Shown here in pieces: positions 1 through 5,904 of a stretch of DNA of 9,172 nt. Every line of letters begins with the position of its first letter. Within the stretch, counting starts at the first letter, position 1. Position numbers and translations under genes: made by a program. This DNA comes from Planctomycetota bacterium (GTDB lineage Bacteria; Planctomycetota; Planctomycetia; Pirellulales; Pirellulaceae): contig JAPLNJ010000681.1 of the NCBI GenBank assembly GCA_026692885.1, forward strand, positions 1-9,172, in the 5' to 3' direction. A model generated the notes under the pieces. The model was not told the origin of the DNA, searched no databases, and saw only the letters and a list, made by a program, of their open reading frames with translations.

Positions 1-2
1 AC

Positions 3-1232
3 GTGACGGGTCCAGCGAACGAGATTGGTCAGACGCTGACGATCACGGCGGTGGGCAACGCAGTGGGCGGGGTGGTGGCGCTCAACGGGACGAACGTGGA
101 ATTCACGCCGACGGAGGACTTTAACGGGCCGGCCAGCTTCGTGTACACGCTACAGGACAACGGCACGACCAACGGGGTGAACGCTTTCTTGACTGGTACG
201 GCGACGGTCAGCTTTACGGTCACGGAAGTGAACGACGCGCCGGTGCAGACGGGAACGCCACCAAGTGCGATCAGCGTGCCTGAGAATAGCGTCAATAGCA
301 GTGCGGTGACGCTAGGGATGAGTGGCTTGGGGTATGGTCCAGGGGGCGGATCGGACGAGTCGGGTCAGGCTTTGATCTACCAGGTGACGAGGATTCCGTC
401 GTTCATCGCGGTGTGGAACGCTGGGACGCAAGTGAATGTCAACGATACCCTGAGCCTGACGGCCCTGCGAGGATTGACATACACGACGAAACCGGACGCC
501 AATGGAAGCGACACCTTGACCTGGACAGTGATCGATGACGGGACCACGAACGAGACGGCCGATTCGCAGACACTGACCGAGAACCTGCCGATCACAGTCA
601 CGGCGAGACTCCATCCGTGGCAAAACACGGGGGATGTCTACGATGTCGACGACGACAGCAATGTGACACCGACGGATGTACTCTTGGTCATCTATTACAT
701 CGACAGCTACGGTTCGGGGCCGATTTCCGCGTCTGTCGGCCAGCCGCGATTCGTCGACGTCAATGGAGATGACTTCGTGACTGCTCTCGACGTCCTGTTG
801 GTCATCAACTACATCAATCTTAATTCCTCCGCAGGGAACGGTGGTGAGGGGGAAGCCGTGTCGGCCGTACTGGTCGGCAGTCCGTCGCCCCTCCCAGCTT
901 CTGAACAGCCGAACGACGATTTCGGCATCTACGCTCTTGCCCCTCACCCCGCGACTCTCACCGGCGTACCAGGGCGAGGGAGTTATGTTGCCGCGATATC
1001 TGACGTCGTGGGGCAGCTGGCGTACCGGGTAGGCGTGGCGGATTACGAACCCATGTCGGCGGTAGTCCACGGGCCAACTGCCCCTCCGCTGGTTTCCGCG
1101 TCGGCGGGTGTTCCGCGAATCCCGCAAGGGAGGCTGCTCGACGACGGCATCCGTTCGCACCGCTACGAGGAACTTGAGGCGTTGTTCGATCTTCTCGCCC
1201 AGGACGTGGCTGGTAGTCGGGCACACATCTGA
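3..1232 (+). CDS. C-terminal part of secreted cadherin-like repeat protein with dockerin (5' partial)
   Basis: The frame is already open at the window edge, so the true start lies upstream; the GTG at position 3 is only the first codon available. Residues 1-75 are the end of one Ig/cadherin-like tandem repeat (FTPTEDFNGPASFVYTLQDN, ending TVTEVNDAPV), and residues about 79-200 form a more divergent repeat ending ITVTARLHPW. Residues 214-233 and 252-272 are two dockerin-type EF-hand loops (DVDDDSNVTPTDV and DVNGDDFVTALDV, each followed by a hydrophobic helix). About 137 residues of poorly conserved tail follow, ending in an acidic/hydrophobic helix near EELEALFDLL. Such proteins are usually very large, exported and adhesive or matrix-forming in planctomycetes; the dockerin should bind calcium. 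The actual partner is unknown. It is convergent with the hydrolase downstream. No terminator hairpin is evident after the TGA. Confidence 0.88.
   Translation: MTGPANEIGQTLTITAVGNAVGGVVALNGTNVEFTPTEDFNGPASFVYTLQDNGTTNGVNAFLTGTATVSFTVTEVNDAPVQTGTPPSAISVPENSVNSSAVTLGMSGLGYGPGGGSDESGQALIYQVTRIPSFIAVWNAGTQVNVNDTLSLTALRGLTYTTKPDANGSDTLTWTVIDDGTTNETADSQTLTENLPITVTARLHPWQNTGDVYDVDDDSNVTPTDVLLVIYYIDSYGSGPISASVGQPRFVDVNGDDFVTALDVLLVINYINLNSSAGNGGEGEAVSAVLVGSPSPLPASEQPNDDFGIYALAPHPATLTGVPGRGSYVAAISDVVGQLAYRVGVADYEPMSAVVHGPTAPPLVSASAGVPRIPQGRLLDDGIRSHRYEELEALFDLLAQDVAGSRAHI
940..983. repeat. possible intergenic-type C/G-rich repeat embedded in the dockerin protein tail
   Basis: The stretch starts with runs of CCCC and ends with GGGCGAGGGAG. 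ACTCTC at 954-959 can pair with GGGAGT at 978-983 (one G-T wobble), and C961-G976 extends the stem after one mismatch. It resembles the CCCTCACCC...GGCGAGGGAG repeats scattered between genes in several high-GC bacterial groups. Here it lies inside the variable tail of a coding region, which it crosses without breaking the frame. The family assignment is from memory of the pattern only. Confidence 0.3.
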
Positions 1233-1844
1233 GCCACACGTCCCGCTCGGCAAGCAGGAGCAATGGCCCCTTCCAATAGCCTTGCGGCACCGCGGTGATA
1301 CCTATCTTCCGCACTTCTCGTGTTCAATTATTCCGATTTGCCACCGCCGATGGAATCGTCTGGTTGCACAGAAAAGCGGCAAGGGGCCGCCGAGGAAGAC
1401 GCCTTGTTGTTTCGTGTGAAACATGGTGGTGCTGAGGATTCTGAACGGGTTACGTTGCCAAATCGCACTAACTCTCTTGGTTAAAACAATAAATAGCCTG
1501 AAGATGTATCCCACGAACATTGGAGTATGGGCTGTGATGACGCTTCGTAACCGGCGACCATCGCAATACCTTTCCACGAGCAACGCCCGATGATGCCTGG
1601 CGTCGGGGTTCTCGCCAACGAGGTTCCGTCGTTGCCCGCCGTCACTTCACGAGCATTCTTTGCCGCGTTGTCTCTTTTGGGCAAGTGTCCAACGAGAGGA
1701 AGCGTCTCTATTTCCCGAAGAGGCCGGGTCCATCCCCTGCGAAGGACAAACGTGGGCCGTTCCCGACAATCGGACGGCGAGGATCTGACAACGGCTGCAT
1801 CGTGGCTTGCGCGCCAGTCGCAGCCGCGGTCTGGCAGAACCGAT
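1233..1844. other. 612-base gap between convergent genes, no supported gene
   Basis: The gap separates the stop of the dockerin protein from the stop of the hydrolase on the other strand. Short open frames occur in several phases on both strands, but none has a good ribosome site plus recognisable protein character. The part around 1420-1515 is noticeably more AT-rich than its surroundings. A short perfect palindrome, CACCGCGGTG, lies at 1288-1297. I see no strong hairpin followed by a T tract, although a bidirectional terminator would be expected here. It may be eroded coding DNA, but nothing can be named. Confidence 0.5.
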
Positions 1845-2741
1845 TCATTCCCGTGTCGGCTTGTTTCCGAGTGATCTTACCTGGGCGGACAGCAGATGAA
1901 GCAGATTCTCCCCAACGGCCCTGATCTCGTCGTTTCCAGCCACCCAGTCCACCGGCTCGAACAGAACGAACTGTACGGCCGTCATCGCCACCCACCGTTG
2001 CAGTGTTTCCGGGGGAGCGTCCTTCCATCGGGCAGAGCCGAACGGCGTCGGGTGGCTGTCCCGGAGCAGAGCGTCGATGTCCGCCTGCAAGTCCATGATC
2101 TCCAGCAGCTTCCTGCAAACGACGTCTCCGGTTCTCTCGGCATTTCTTCGTACATCTTTCGGCATGTCGAATTGCGGTCTCCTTTGTCCGGATACCGCTA
2201 ATCTTGCTCCGCACGCCTCCACCACCGCACTGGCCATCGCGGCCAGCGACTCCGGGTCCGCCAGCCGGTGATCATTGCCCAGGACGATCAAGGCCGATTC
2301 GTCCAGGCCGCTGTTCCGCAGCAACTCCTGAGTGTCGGTAAACGGCACCACGTCGTCGGCCTGGGAGTGCAGGACGACCGTGCCTGGCTTGACAGTCGTG
2401 GCCGTTCCCCAATGTTTCCAGGCCGGGCAGAGCAGAACCAGTGGCGTTGTCCCAACGTCGATGTTCATCGCCACGGCACCTCCGCGGCTGGAACCGACCA
2501 CGACATCGGGCTGGTGCTGGTCGAACTCGGCCTGGGCGATGCGGACGGCGGCCTCGAAATCCTCGTCGGGCAAGGCCGGATTCAGCACATCGTGCCCCTC
2601 ATTCTTGAGGTGCGTCGGCTTCACGCCGCCCGGCGTCGAGGTCCAGCCGTGGAGGAAGAGGATTTTGATCGGTCGCCTCAGCGTGTTTGTGGTCGTGCTT
2701 CGCGTGCCAACATGATGACCGAAAGCTCCGTCGTTGGTCAA
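1845..2741 (-). CDS. alpha/beta hydrolase with extra C-terminal domain; start uncertain, possibly 5'-damaged
   Basis: Residues 25-180 are a compact alpha/beta hydrolase. The sequence IKILFLHGW is the first strand plus oxyanion region, G83-S84-S85-R86-G87 is the nucleophile elbow with Ser85, D129 or D130 (SQADDVVPF) is the likely acid, and H158 (GNDHRLADP) is the likely catalytic His. Substrate is unknown; cytoplasmic esterase or peptidase-like activity is a family-level guess. Residues 193-298 form an additional helix-rich domain that I do not recognise. No ATG exists in frame before the first strand. The entry starts at TTG 2741, which has no clear ribosome site; CTG at 2681 is another option. 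An ATG at 2713 lies in a different frame and stops after 11 codons, which would fit a frameshifted original start. The 5' end abuts the hsdR relic head to head, so the start was probably lost or altered at that junction. Confidence 0.8.
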   Translation of the reverse strand: MTNDGAFGHHVGTRSTTTNTLRRPIKILFLHGWTSTPGGVKPTHLKNEGHDVLNPALPDEDFEAAVRIAQAEFDQHQPDVVVGSSRGGAVAMNIDVGTTPLVLLCPAWKHWGTATTVKPGTVVLHSQADDVVPFTDTQELLRNSGLDESALIVLGNDHRLADPESLAAMASAVVEACGARLAVSGQRRPQFDMPKDVRRNAERTGDVVCRKLLEIMDLQADIDALLRDSHPTPFGSARWKDAPPETLQRWVAMTAVQFVLFEPVDWVAGNDEIRAVGENLLHLLSAQVRSLGNKPTRE

Positions 2742-3048
2742 GGAGCCGATGCCGGTCGTCTACAACCCCAGAGTACCCATCGAGACGTTTGACTTCATCA
2801 CTATCGACGAGTGCCACCGCTCGATCTACAACGTCTGGTGGCAGGTGCTGGAATACTTCGATACCTTCCTGATCGGCCTGACCGCCACGCTTACGCCCCA
2901 GGCGGTCGGCTTCTTCAGCGGCAACCTCATCCAAAACTACAGCCACGAGAAGGCCGTCGTCGATGGTGGCCTTGGCCGCGTCCACAAACTGTTTGGCGAC
3001 CGGCTCGACGGCATCCTGGAGGAACTTAATGACCGGCTGGCCGCATGA
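2719..3048 (+). pseudogene. hsdR: relic of type I restriction enzyme R subunit (helicase fragment)
   Basis: The frame opens at 2719 after a stop at 2716 and has no ATG until 2749; TTG 2734 is the first plausible start. Numbering from 2734, residues 4-77 match the DEAD/DEAH helicase core of type I R subunits: PVVYNPRVPIETFDF, motif II as D25-E-C-H28 in IDECHRSIYN, then GLTAT (motif III) and the following FFSGNL...YSHEKAVVDG. The usual Pro after GLTAT is replaced by Leu. At about residue 79 (near base 2968) the match stops. The remaining 26 residues (VHKLFGDRLDGILEELNDRL) look like the protein's extreme C-terminal tail. R subunits normally run to about 800-1100 residues, so the N-terminal nuclease, motif I and all later helicase motifs are missing. 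It cannot restrict DNA. Its frame is still open, so the internal deletion was in frame or recent. Confidence 0.85.
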
Positions 3049-3222
3049 GGCGGGGCGAAGACCTGCTAGAATGGCAGCTGGCCGGTGGAAATGGGCTTGT
3101 CGGAGACCGACGCGAGCTGGCAAGCGGCAGACTGCACACGCGGGTTGCGGGTTTGGTGTGCGGGGTGTGGTGTGCGGGGTGTGTCGCCTGTTTTCTCCAG
3201 GATAACCAATGCGAAACGTAAC
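3049..3222. other. spacer between hsdR relic and antitoxin gene, with candidate promoter
   Basis: The spacer holds TGCTAGAAT at 3064-3072, which fits an extended -10 element, but no convincing -35 box stands 17 bases upstream. A GT-rich tandem repeat follows (separate entry). Close to the antitoxin start lies AGGA at 3199-3202 with a 5-codon reading frame at 3209-3226. The promoter suggestion is weak and rests on the -10 resemblance alone. Confidence 0.3.
3155..3182. repeat. two perfect tandem copies of a 14-base GT-rich unit
   Basis: GGTGTGCGGGGTGT occurs at 3155-3168 and again at 3169-3182 with no mismatch. A degenerate related stretch, GGGTTGCGGGTTT, lies just before it. The strand is strongly G/T biased over about 45 bases. 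It lies between the hsdR relic and the antitoxin gene. It could be a slippage-prone microsatellite or a spacer scar; no function is evident. Confidence 0.85.
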
Positions 3223-3226
3223 ATGA
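3209..3226 (+). promoter_or_regulatory. possible 5-codon leader frame overlapping the antitoxin start
   Basis: AGGA at 3199-3202 stands 6 bases before an ATG at 3209, a better spacing than it gives the antitoxin ATG at 3223. The frame reads Met-Arg-Asn-Val-Thr and stops at TGA 3224-3226, overlapping the antitoxin start as ATGA. Ribosomes terminating here could re-start on the antitoxin gene. This is a sequence observation; translation is not shown. Confidence 0.3.
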
Positions 3227-3435
3227 GCACGATTCATGCGATCTACGAGAACGGCGTCTTTCGGCTGCTGGCACCGGTGGAACTCCCGGAGCAGGGGCAG
3301 GTCGAATTTGAGCCGCGTATTGTCGGCACCGAGACGCCGCAACACCATCGGCAGCCGGTCTACGGCATCCTGAGCCAGACATTCGACACGGACCAACCGG
3401 ACCTCGCCGCACGGCATGACGAGCACCAGCCATGA
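3223..3435 (+). CDS. DUF104/AF2212-type antitoxin, orphaned
   Basis: The 70-residue product starts MSTIHAIYENGVFRLL and continues APVELPEQGQVEFEP, the hallmark of the DUF104 (AF2212-like) antitoxin family: a short beta-rich N-terminal region with the I-x-A-x-Y-E-N-G-V-F/L pattern. The C-terminal part, VYGILSQTFDTDQPDLAARH, is the toxin-binding type tail seen in such antitoxins. In family members the gene usually overlaps a PIN-domain (VapC-like) ribonuclease gene. Here the stop overlaps an ATG (ATGA at 3432-3435) in just that manner, but the following frame closes after 23 codons with no PIN motif. The antitoxin therefore seems to have lost its partner. ATG 3223 was chosen because upstream in-frame codons are out of character (GT-rich repeat). 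Full family length is retained. Confidence 0.75.
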   Translation: MSTIHAIYENGVFRLLAPVELPEQGQVEFEPRIVGTETPQHHRQPVYGILSQTFDTDQPDLAARHDEHQP

Positions 3436-3503
3436 CGAACGGAATTCGCGGCTGGCAGCGTGGCGACCTCCGCCACGTAAAGCGAACGAGGAGTTTCTTC
3501 TAG
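3432..3503 (+). pseudogene. 23-codon frame in the expected toxin position, likely toxin remnant or junk
   Basis: The ATG overlaps the antitoxin stop as ATGA, the usual coupling of an antitoxin-toxin pair. The product MTNGIRGWQRGDLRHVKRTR plus three residues has none of the PIN acidic residues and no L-D-T-N/V start. Its TAG at 3501-3503 directly touches the first hairpin of the transposase element at 3504. It may be the replaced or eroded start of a toxin gene. The reading as a toxin remnant is by position only. Confidence 0.3.
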
Positions 3504-3584
3504 CCCAGGCGTTTACGCCTGGGAACCGGAAGTGTACGGTTGTTTTTCAGCCCCCTTCAGGGGGCTTTTATTCCGGCTTCAGCC
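3504..3584 (-). repeat. left three-hairpin cassette of the transposase element
   Basis: Hairpin 1 (3504-3523) is CCCAGGCGTTTACGCCTGGG, with an 8-base stem and a TTTA loop. Hairpin 2 (3549-3566) is AGCCCCCTTCAGGGGGCT, an 8-base stem around a TC loop. Hairpin 3 (3575-3584) is GGCTTCAGCC, a 4-base stem with the same TC loop. Read as reverse complement, order, loop bases and spacing match the right cassette at 4143-4225. This is the layout of paired REP sequences around a RAYT gene. Confidence 0.85.
3549..3570 (+). terminator. possible Rho-independent terminator formed by hairpin 2
   Basis: The 8-base GC-rich stem AGCCCCCT/AGGGGGCT is followed at once by TTTTATT, reading on the + strand. It would end transcripts from the antitoxin gene before the transposase. 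The T tract is short, and the same hairpin is a part of the element's left cassette, so a terminator role may be incidental. Confidence 0.4.
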
Positions 3585-3603
3585 CCCATTCGGAGTCCAT
3601 CCC

Positions 3604-4062
3604 GTGTCGCACACGTTTCACCCGCTCTATTACCATTTTGCCTGGTCCACATCGCGCCGTGAGCCATTGATCGATCGGAGTTGGCGGCCTCGAATGTTGG
3701 AGATTCTGAACGAGGAGGTGAAGACACGCGGAGGGTGGCCCATCCGGCACAATGCCATGCCGGATCACGCCCACCTGCTGGTCAGGCTTAAACCGACGAC
3801 GACCATCAGCGAGTTCATTGGTGAGGTGAAAGGCGCGACGTCTTTCCGCGTGAATCGAGAGCTCCAGCCGCGGCACAAGCTCTGCTGGCAAGAAGGCTAC
3901 GGGGTGCTGACTCTGCGCAAGGATGAGCTCGACAAGGTGTCCCGGTATATCGACAATCAGGAAGCCCATCACAGCCAAGGACGGCTGTCGGAGTTGTTGG
4001 AGACGTTCGAGACAGAAGAAGACGATTGGCCTGAAGGCATGATCATCGGGGAAGGCCCCTGA
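3604..4062 (+). CDS. REP-associated tyrosine transposase (Y1/HUH, IS200-like)
   Basis: The 152-residue product begins MSHTFHPLYYHFAW, a normal N-terminus for transposases of the Y1_Tnp family (PF01797). The metal-binding HUH motif is H55-A-H57 in MPDHAHLLVRL, and the nucleophile is Y115 in YIDNQEAHH with Q119 one turn later. The conserved block WQEGYGVLTL lies between them. The enzyme should cut and rejoin single-stranded DNA at hairpin structures through a 5'-phosphotyrosine link. The GTG start at 3604 has GGAG at 3592-3595, 8 bases upstream; the longer open frame before it runs through hairpin DNA. Length is typical and all key residues are present, so it may be active. The stop codon lies inside the first right-hand hairpin (4053-4070), so gene end and repeat overlap. 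Confidence 0.9.
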   Translation: MSHTFHPLYYHFAWSTSRREPLIDRSWRPRMLEILNEEVKTRGGWPIRHNAMPDHAHLLVRLKPTTTISEFIGEVKGATSFRVNRELQPRHKLCWQEGYGVLTLRKDELDKVSRYIDNQEAHHSQGRLSELLETFETEEDDWPEGMIIGEGP

Positions 4063-4118
4063 AGGGGCCTGGGAAAAAGTCTATTGGGACCAACCTCTCC
4101 CAGGCATTTATGCCTGGG
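4053..4118 (+). repeat. right-hand hairpin pair, first copy
   Basis: AGGCCCCTGAAGGGGCCT (4053-4070; perfect 8-base stem, GA loop) is followed 28 bases later by CCCAGGCATTTATGCCTGGG (4099-4118; 8-base stem). The same two hairpins with the same 28-base spacing recur 108 bases downstream. A third stem, CTTCAGCC/GGCTGAAG, spans 4124-4150 and links the two copies. The first hairpin contains the transposase stop codon. Confidence 0.85.
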
Positions 4119-4142
4119 ACTGTCTTCAGCCAAATGGCGGCG

Positions 4143-4225
4143 GGCTGAAGCCGAGGCACAAGACCCCTGAAGGGGCCTGGGAAGAGAATGTTGGGGCCAA
4201 GCTCCTCCAGGCATAAATGCCTGGG
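4143..4225 (+). repeat. right three-hairpin cassette, inverted match of the left cassette
   Basis: GGCTGAAGCC (4143-4152) comes first, then CCCCTGAAGGGG (4164-4175), then CCAGGCATAAATGCCTGG (4207-4224). This is the reverse-complement order of the left cassette with the GA loop in place of TC. Spacers of 8 bases between the first two hairpins are equal in both cassettes; the last spacer is 25 on the left and 28 on the right. Stem bases differ between copies (GC for AT in the CCAGGC stem) while pairing is kept. Confidence 0.85.
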
Positions 4226-4266
4226 CCAGGGACCGGTCGATCTAACCAGAACGCGAGGTTGGCGGC

Positions 4267-5904
4267 ATGAGGCGAAAGGGAACCTCCGAGAATTCAGTTG
4301 ATCTAAGTTTGCTGCCAGAACTGCCGGCCAGTTGGGCATGGTGCTTGGCTTCGGGGATCTGCAAGGTCATTGCCAGCGGCAGCACTCCCACTCCAGATAA
4401 GATGTACAGTGGAAACGGTGAAATACCCTTTCTAAAGGTGTACAACCTTACGCACGATGGAGCATTGGACTTCTCGATCAAACCGACGTTCATTGACAGA
4501 GCTACCCATCAAGGCATCCTCTCCCGGTCAAGGGTTCTTCCCGGTGATGTCTTGATCAATATCGTCGGCCCGCCACTGGGCAAAGTGTCCATCGTCCCAT
4601 CCGACCATCCTGAATGGAACGTGAACCAAGCGATTGTGCTCTTTCGCCCAGACGATCGTGTGTCGAATAAGTACTTGGCCTTTGCCCTCCTAACCAACTC
4701 CGTAATACGGCGGATCACGTCGCGGGCTAAGGCAACAGCAGGTCAGCACAACATCGGGGTAGGCATGTGCCGATCGCTGCTGCCAATTCCGATCGCACCA
4801 TCGTCAGAACAACGCCGCATCGTCGCCAAGATCGAAGAGCTGTTCTCAGATCTCGACGCTGGGGTGGCGGCGTTGAAGCGAGTGAAGGCGAAGCTGAAGC
4901 GGTATAGGGCCGCTGTCCTGAAGGCGGCGGTCGAAGGCCGGCTCACCGAGCAGTGGCGGGCCGCCCACCCGGCCACCGAACTCGCCTCGAAGCTTCTCGA
5001 ACGCATCCTGACCGAACGCCGCAGCAAGTGGGAGGCGGAGCAACTCAAAGCGTTCGCCCGCGCCGGCAAGAATCCCCCGGCGAACTGGAAGGACAAGTAC
5101 CGGGAGCCGGCCGGGCCTGATGACAGCAACCTGCCACCACTGTCGGAAGGTTGGTGCTGGGCACGCATGAGGCAGGTTGGTGCCGTTCAGCTTGGACGGC
5201 AGCGGTCCCCAAAACATCACACCGGGCCGCATATGCGGCCCTATCTTCGGGTCGCGAATGTGTTCGAGGATCGCATCGACACCACCGACGTGATGCAGAT
5301 GAATTTCACCCCGGCTGAGTACGAAACGTACAGACTAAAGCCTGGGGATGTTCTCTTGAACGAAGGGCAAAGCCTCGAACTGATTGGCCGCCCTGCGATT
5401 TATCGTGACGAAGTCCCTGGGGCGTGCTTCACCAACACGCTGGTGAGGTTCCAAGCCCACGCCGGCATTGACCGTGAATTCGCCCTCGCGGTCTTCCTGA
5501 CGTACTTGAAGAACGGCCGGTTTCAGAAAATCGCCACAATCACCGTGAATATCGCACATCTTGGAGCAGGGCGATTCGCGGAACTGGAGTTCCCTGTGCC
5601 GCCTTTGTGTGAGCAGCGGCAAATTGTCGCCGAAATCAATCGCCAAATATCGTTGCTCAACGCCATCGACGCCACAACCGACGCCAGCCTGCGTCGTGCC
5701 GCTCGCCTCCGGCAGAGCATTCTGAAGCGGGCCTTCGAGGGCAAGCTCGTTCCCCAGGACCCGCATGACGAACCGGCCAGCGTGCTGCTGGAGCGGATCA
5801 AGACCGCGGCAGCGGCTTCGGATACAATCAAGGCAGACTGCAAGTCGGCGGCGAAACGTCTACGTCGTTTCGCCACTACGACGACCAAGGAGATCGAGCC
5901 ATGA
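4267..5904 (+). CDS. hsdS: type I restriction-modification specificity subunit S
   Basis: The 545-residue product has the standard two-repeat plan. Target-recognition domain 1 spans about residues 20-178, conserved helices begin at EQRRIVAKIEELFSDLDAG (181-199) and run as a charged coiled coil to about 262, target-recognition domain 2 spans about 290-448, and the second conserved helices begin at EQRQIVAEINRQISLLNAID (449-468). Each recognition domain starts with the usual W-x-W/C-W pattern (PASWAW, SEGWCW) and has an L-P/K-G-D-V-L turn. S subunits set the two-part DNA target and bind two M subunits. Nothing is missing. ATG 4267 has GAGG 8 bases upstream, and an in-frame stop at 4243 limits any extension. 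The first 15 residues are not typical. The stop overlaps the next gene as ATGA. Both partner subunits encoded nearby are broken, so it could act only with an M subunit from elsewhere. Confidence 0.93.
   Translation: MRRKGTSENSVDLSLLPELPASWAWCLASGICKVIASGSTPTPDKMYSGNGEIPFLKVYNLTHDGALDFSIKPTFIDRATHQGILSRSRVLPGDVLINIVGPPLGKVSIVPSDHPEWNVNQAIVLFRPDDRVSNKYLAFALLTNSVIRRITSRAKATAGQHNIGVGMCRSLLPIPIAPSSEQRRIVAKIEELFSDLDAGVAALKRVKAKLKRYRAAVLKAAVEGRLTEQWRAAHPATELASKLLERILTERRSKWEAEQLKAFARAGKNPPANWKDKYREPAGPDDSNLPPLSEGWCWARMRQVGAVQLGRQRSPKHHTGPHMRPYLRVANVFEDRIDTTDVMQMNFTPAEYETYRLKPGDVLLNEGQSLELIGRPAIYRDEVPGACFTNTLVRFQAHAGIDREFALAVFLTYLKNGRFQKIATITVNIAHLGAGRFAELEFPVPPLCEQRQIVAEINRQISLLNAIDATTDASLRRAARLRQSILKRAFEGKLVPQDPHDEPASVLLERIKTAAAASDTIKADCKSAAKRLRRFATTTTKEIEP

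Larger units (their letters stand above)
3504..4225 (+). mobile_element. RAYT/IS200-like element with inverted hairpin cassettes at both ends
   Basis: A single Y1 (HUH) transposase gene is bounded on the left by three hairpins (3504-3523, 3549-3566, 3575-3584) and on the right by the same series in reverse complement (4143-4225), with one extra partial copy (4053-4118) between. The limits given are the outermost hairpins; exact ends cannot be fixed because this transposase class makes no target-site duplication. The element lies between the orphan antitoxin and hsdS, inside the hsd locus. It probably inserted where the missing toxin gene was. Confidence 0.7.

Noticed and set aside
312..1253. 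313-codon open frame on the minus strand across the dockerin gene
   Set aside because: It is antisense to a clear cadherin/dockerin coding frame, rich in Arg and without domain character; a shadow in high-GC DNA.
1288..1297. Palindrome CACCGCGGTG as an operator or terminator
   Set aside because: Only ten bases, no loop or T tract, and no nearby start; expected by chance in GC-rich DNA.
1590..1924. Overlapping open frames on the + strand (1590-1874, 1685-1924) in the gap after the dockerin gene
   Set aside because: No recognisable motif, no good ribosome site, and the two frames compete; the ends run into the hydrolase 3' end.
2268..2792. 174-codon + strand frame across the hydrolase gene
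   Set aside because: Antisense to the hydrolase, whose catalytic motifs are clear on the minus strand.
2599..3426. 275-codon minus-strand frame across hsdR relic and antitoxin
   Set aside because: It crosses two independently recognisable + strand genes and the GT repeat; no family resemblance.
4053..4118. Right-hand hairpins considered as Rho-independent terminators
   Set aside because: No T tract follows either stem on the + strand; they match the element's cassette instead.
3504..4225. Repeated palindromes considered as a CRISPR array
   Set aside because: Copies are few, in inverted orientation, differ in sequence and flank a transposase; there are no regular spacers.
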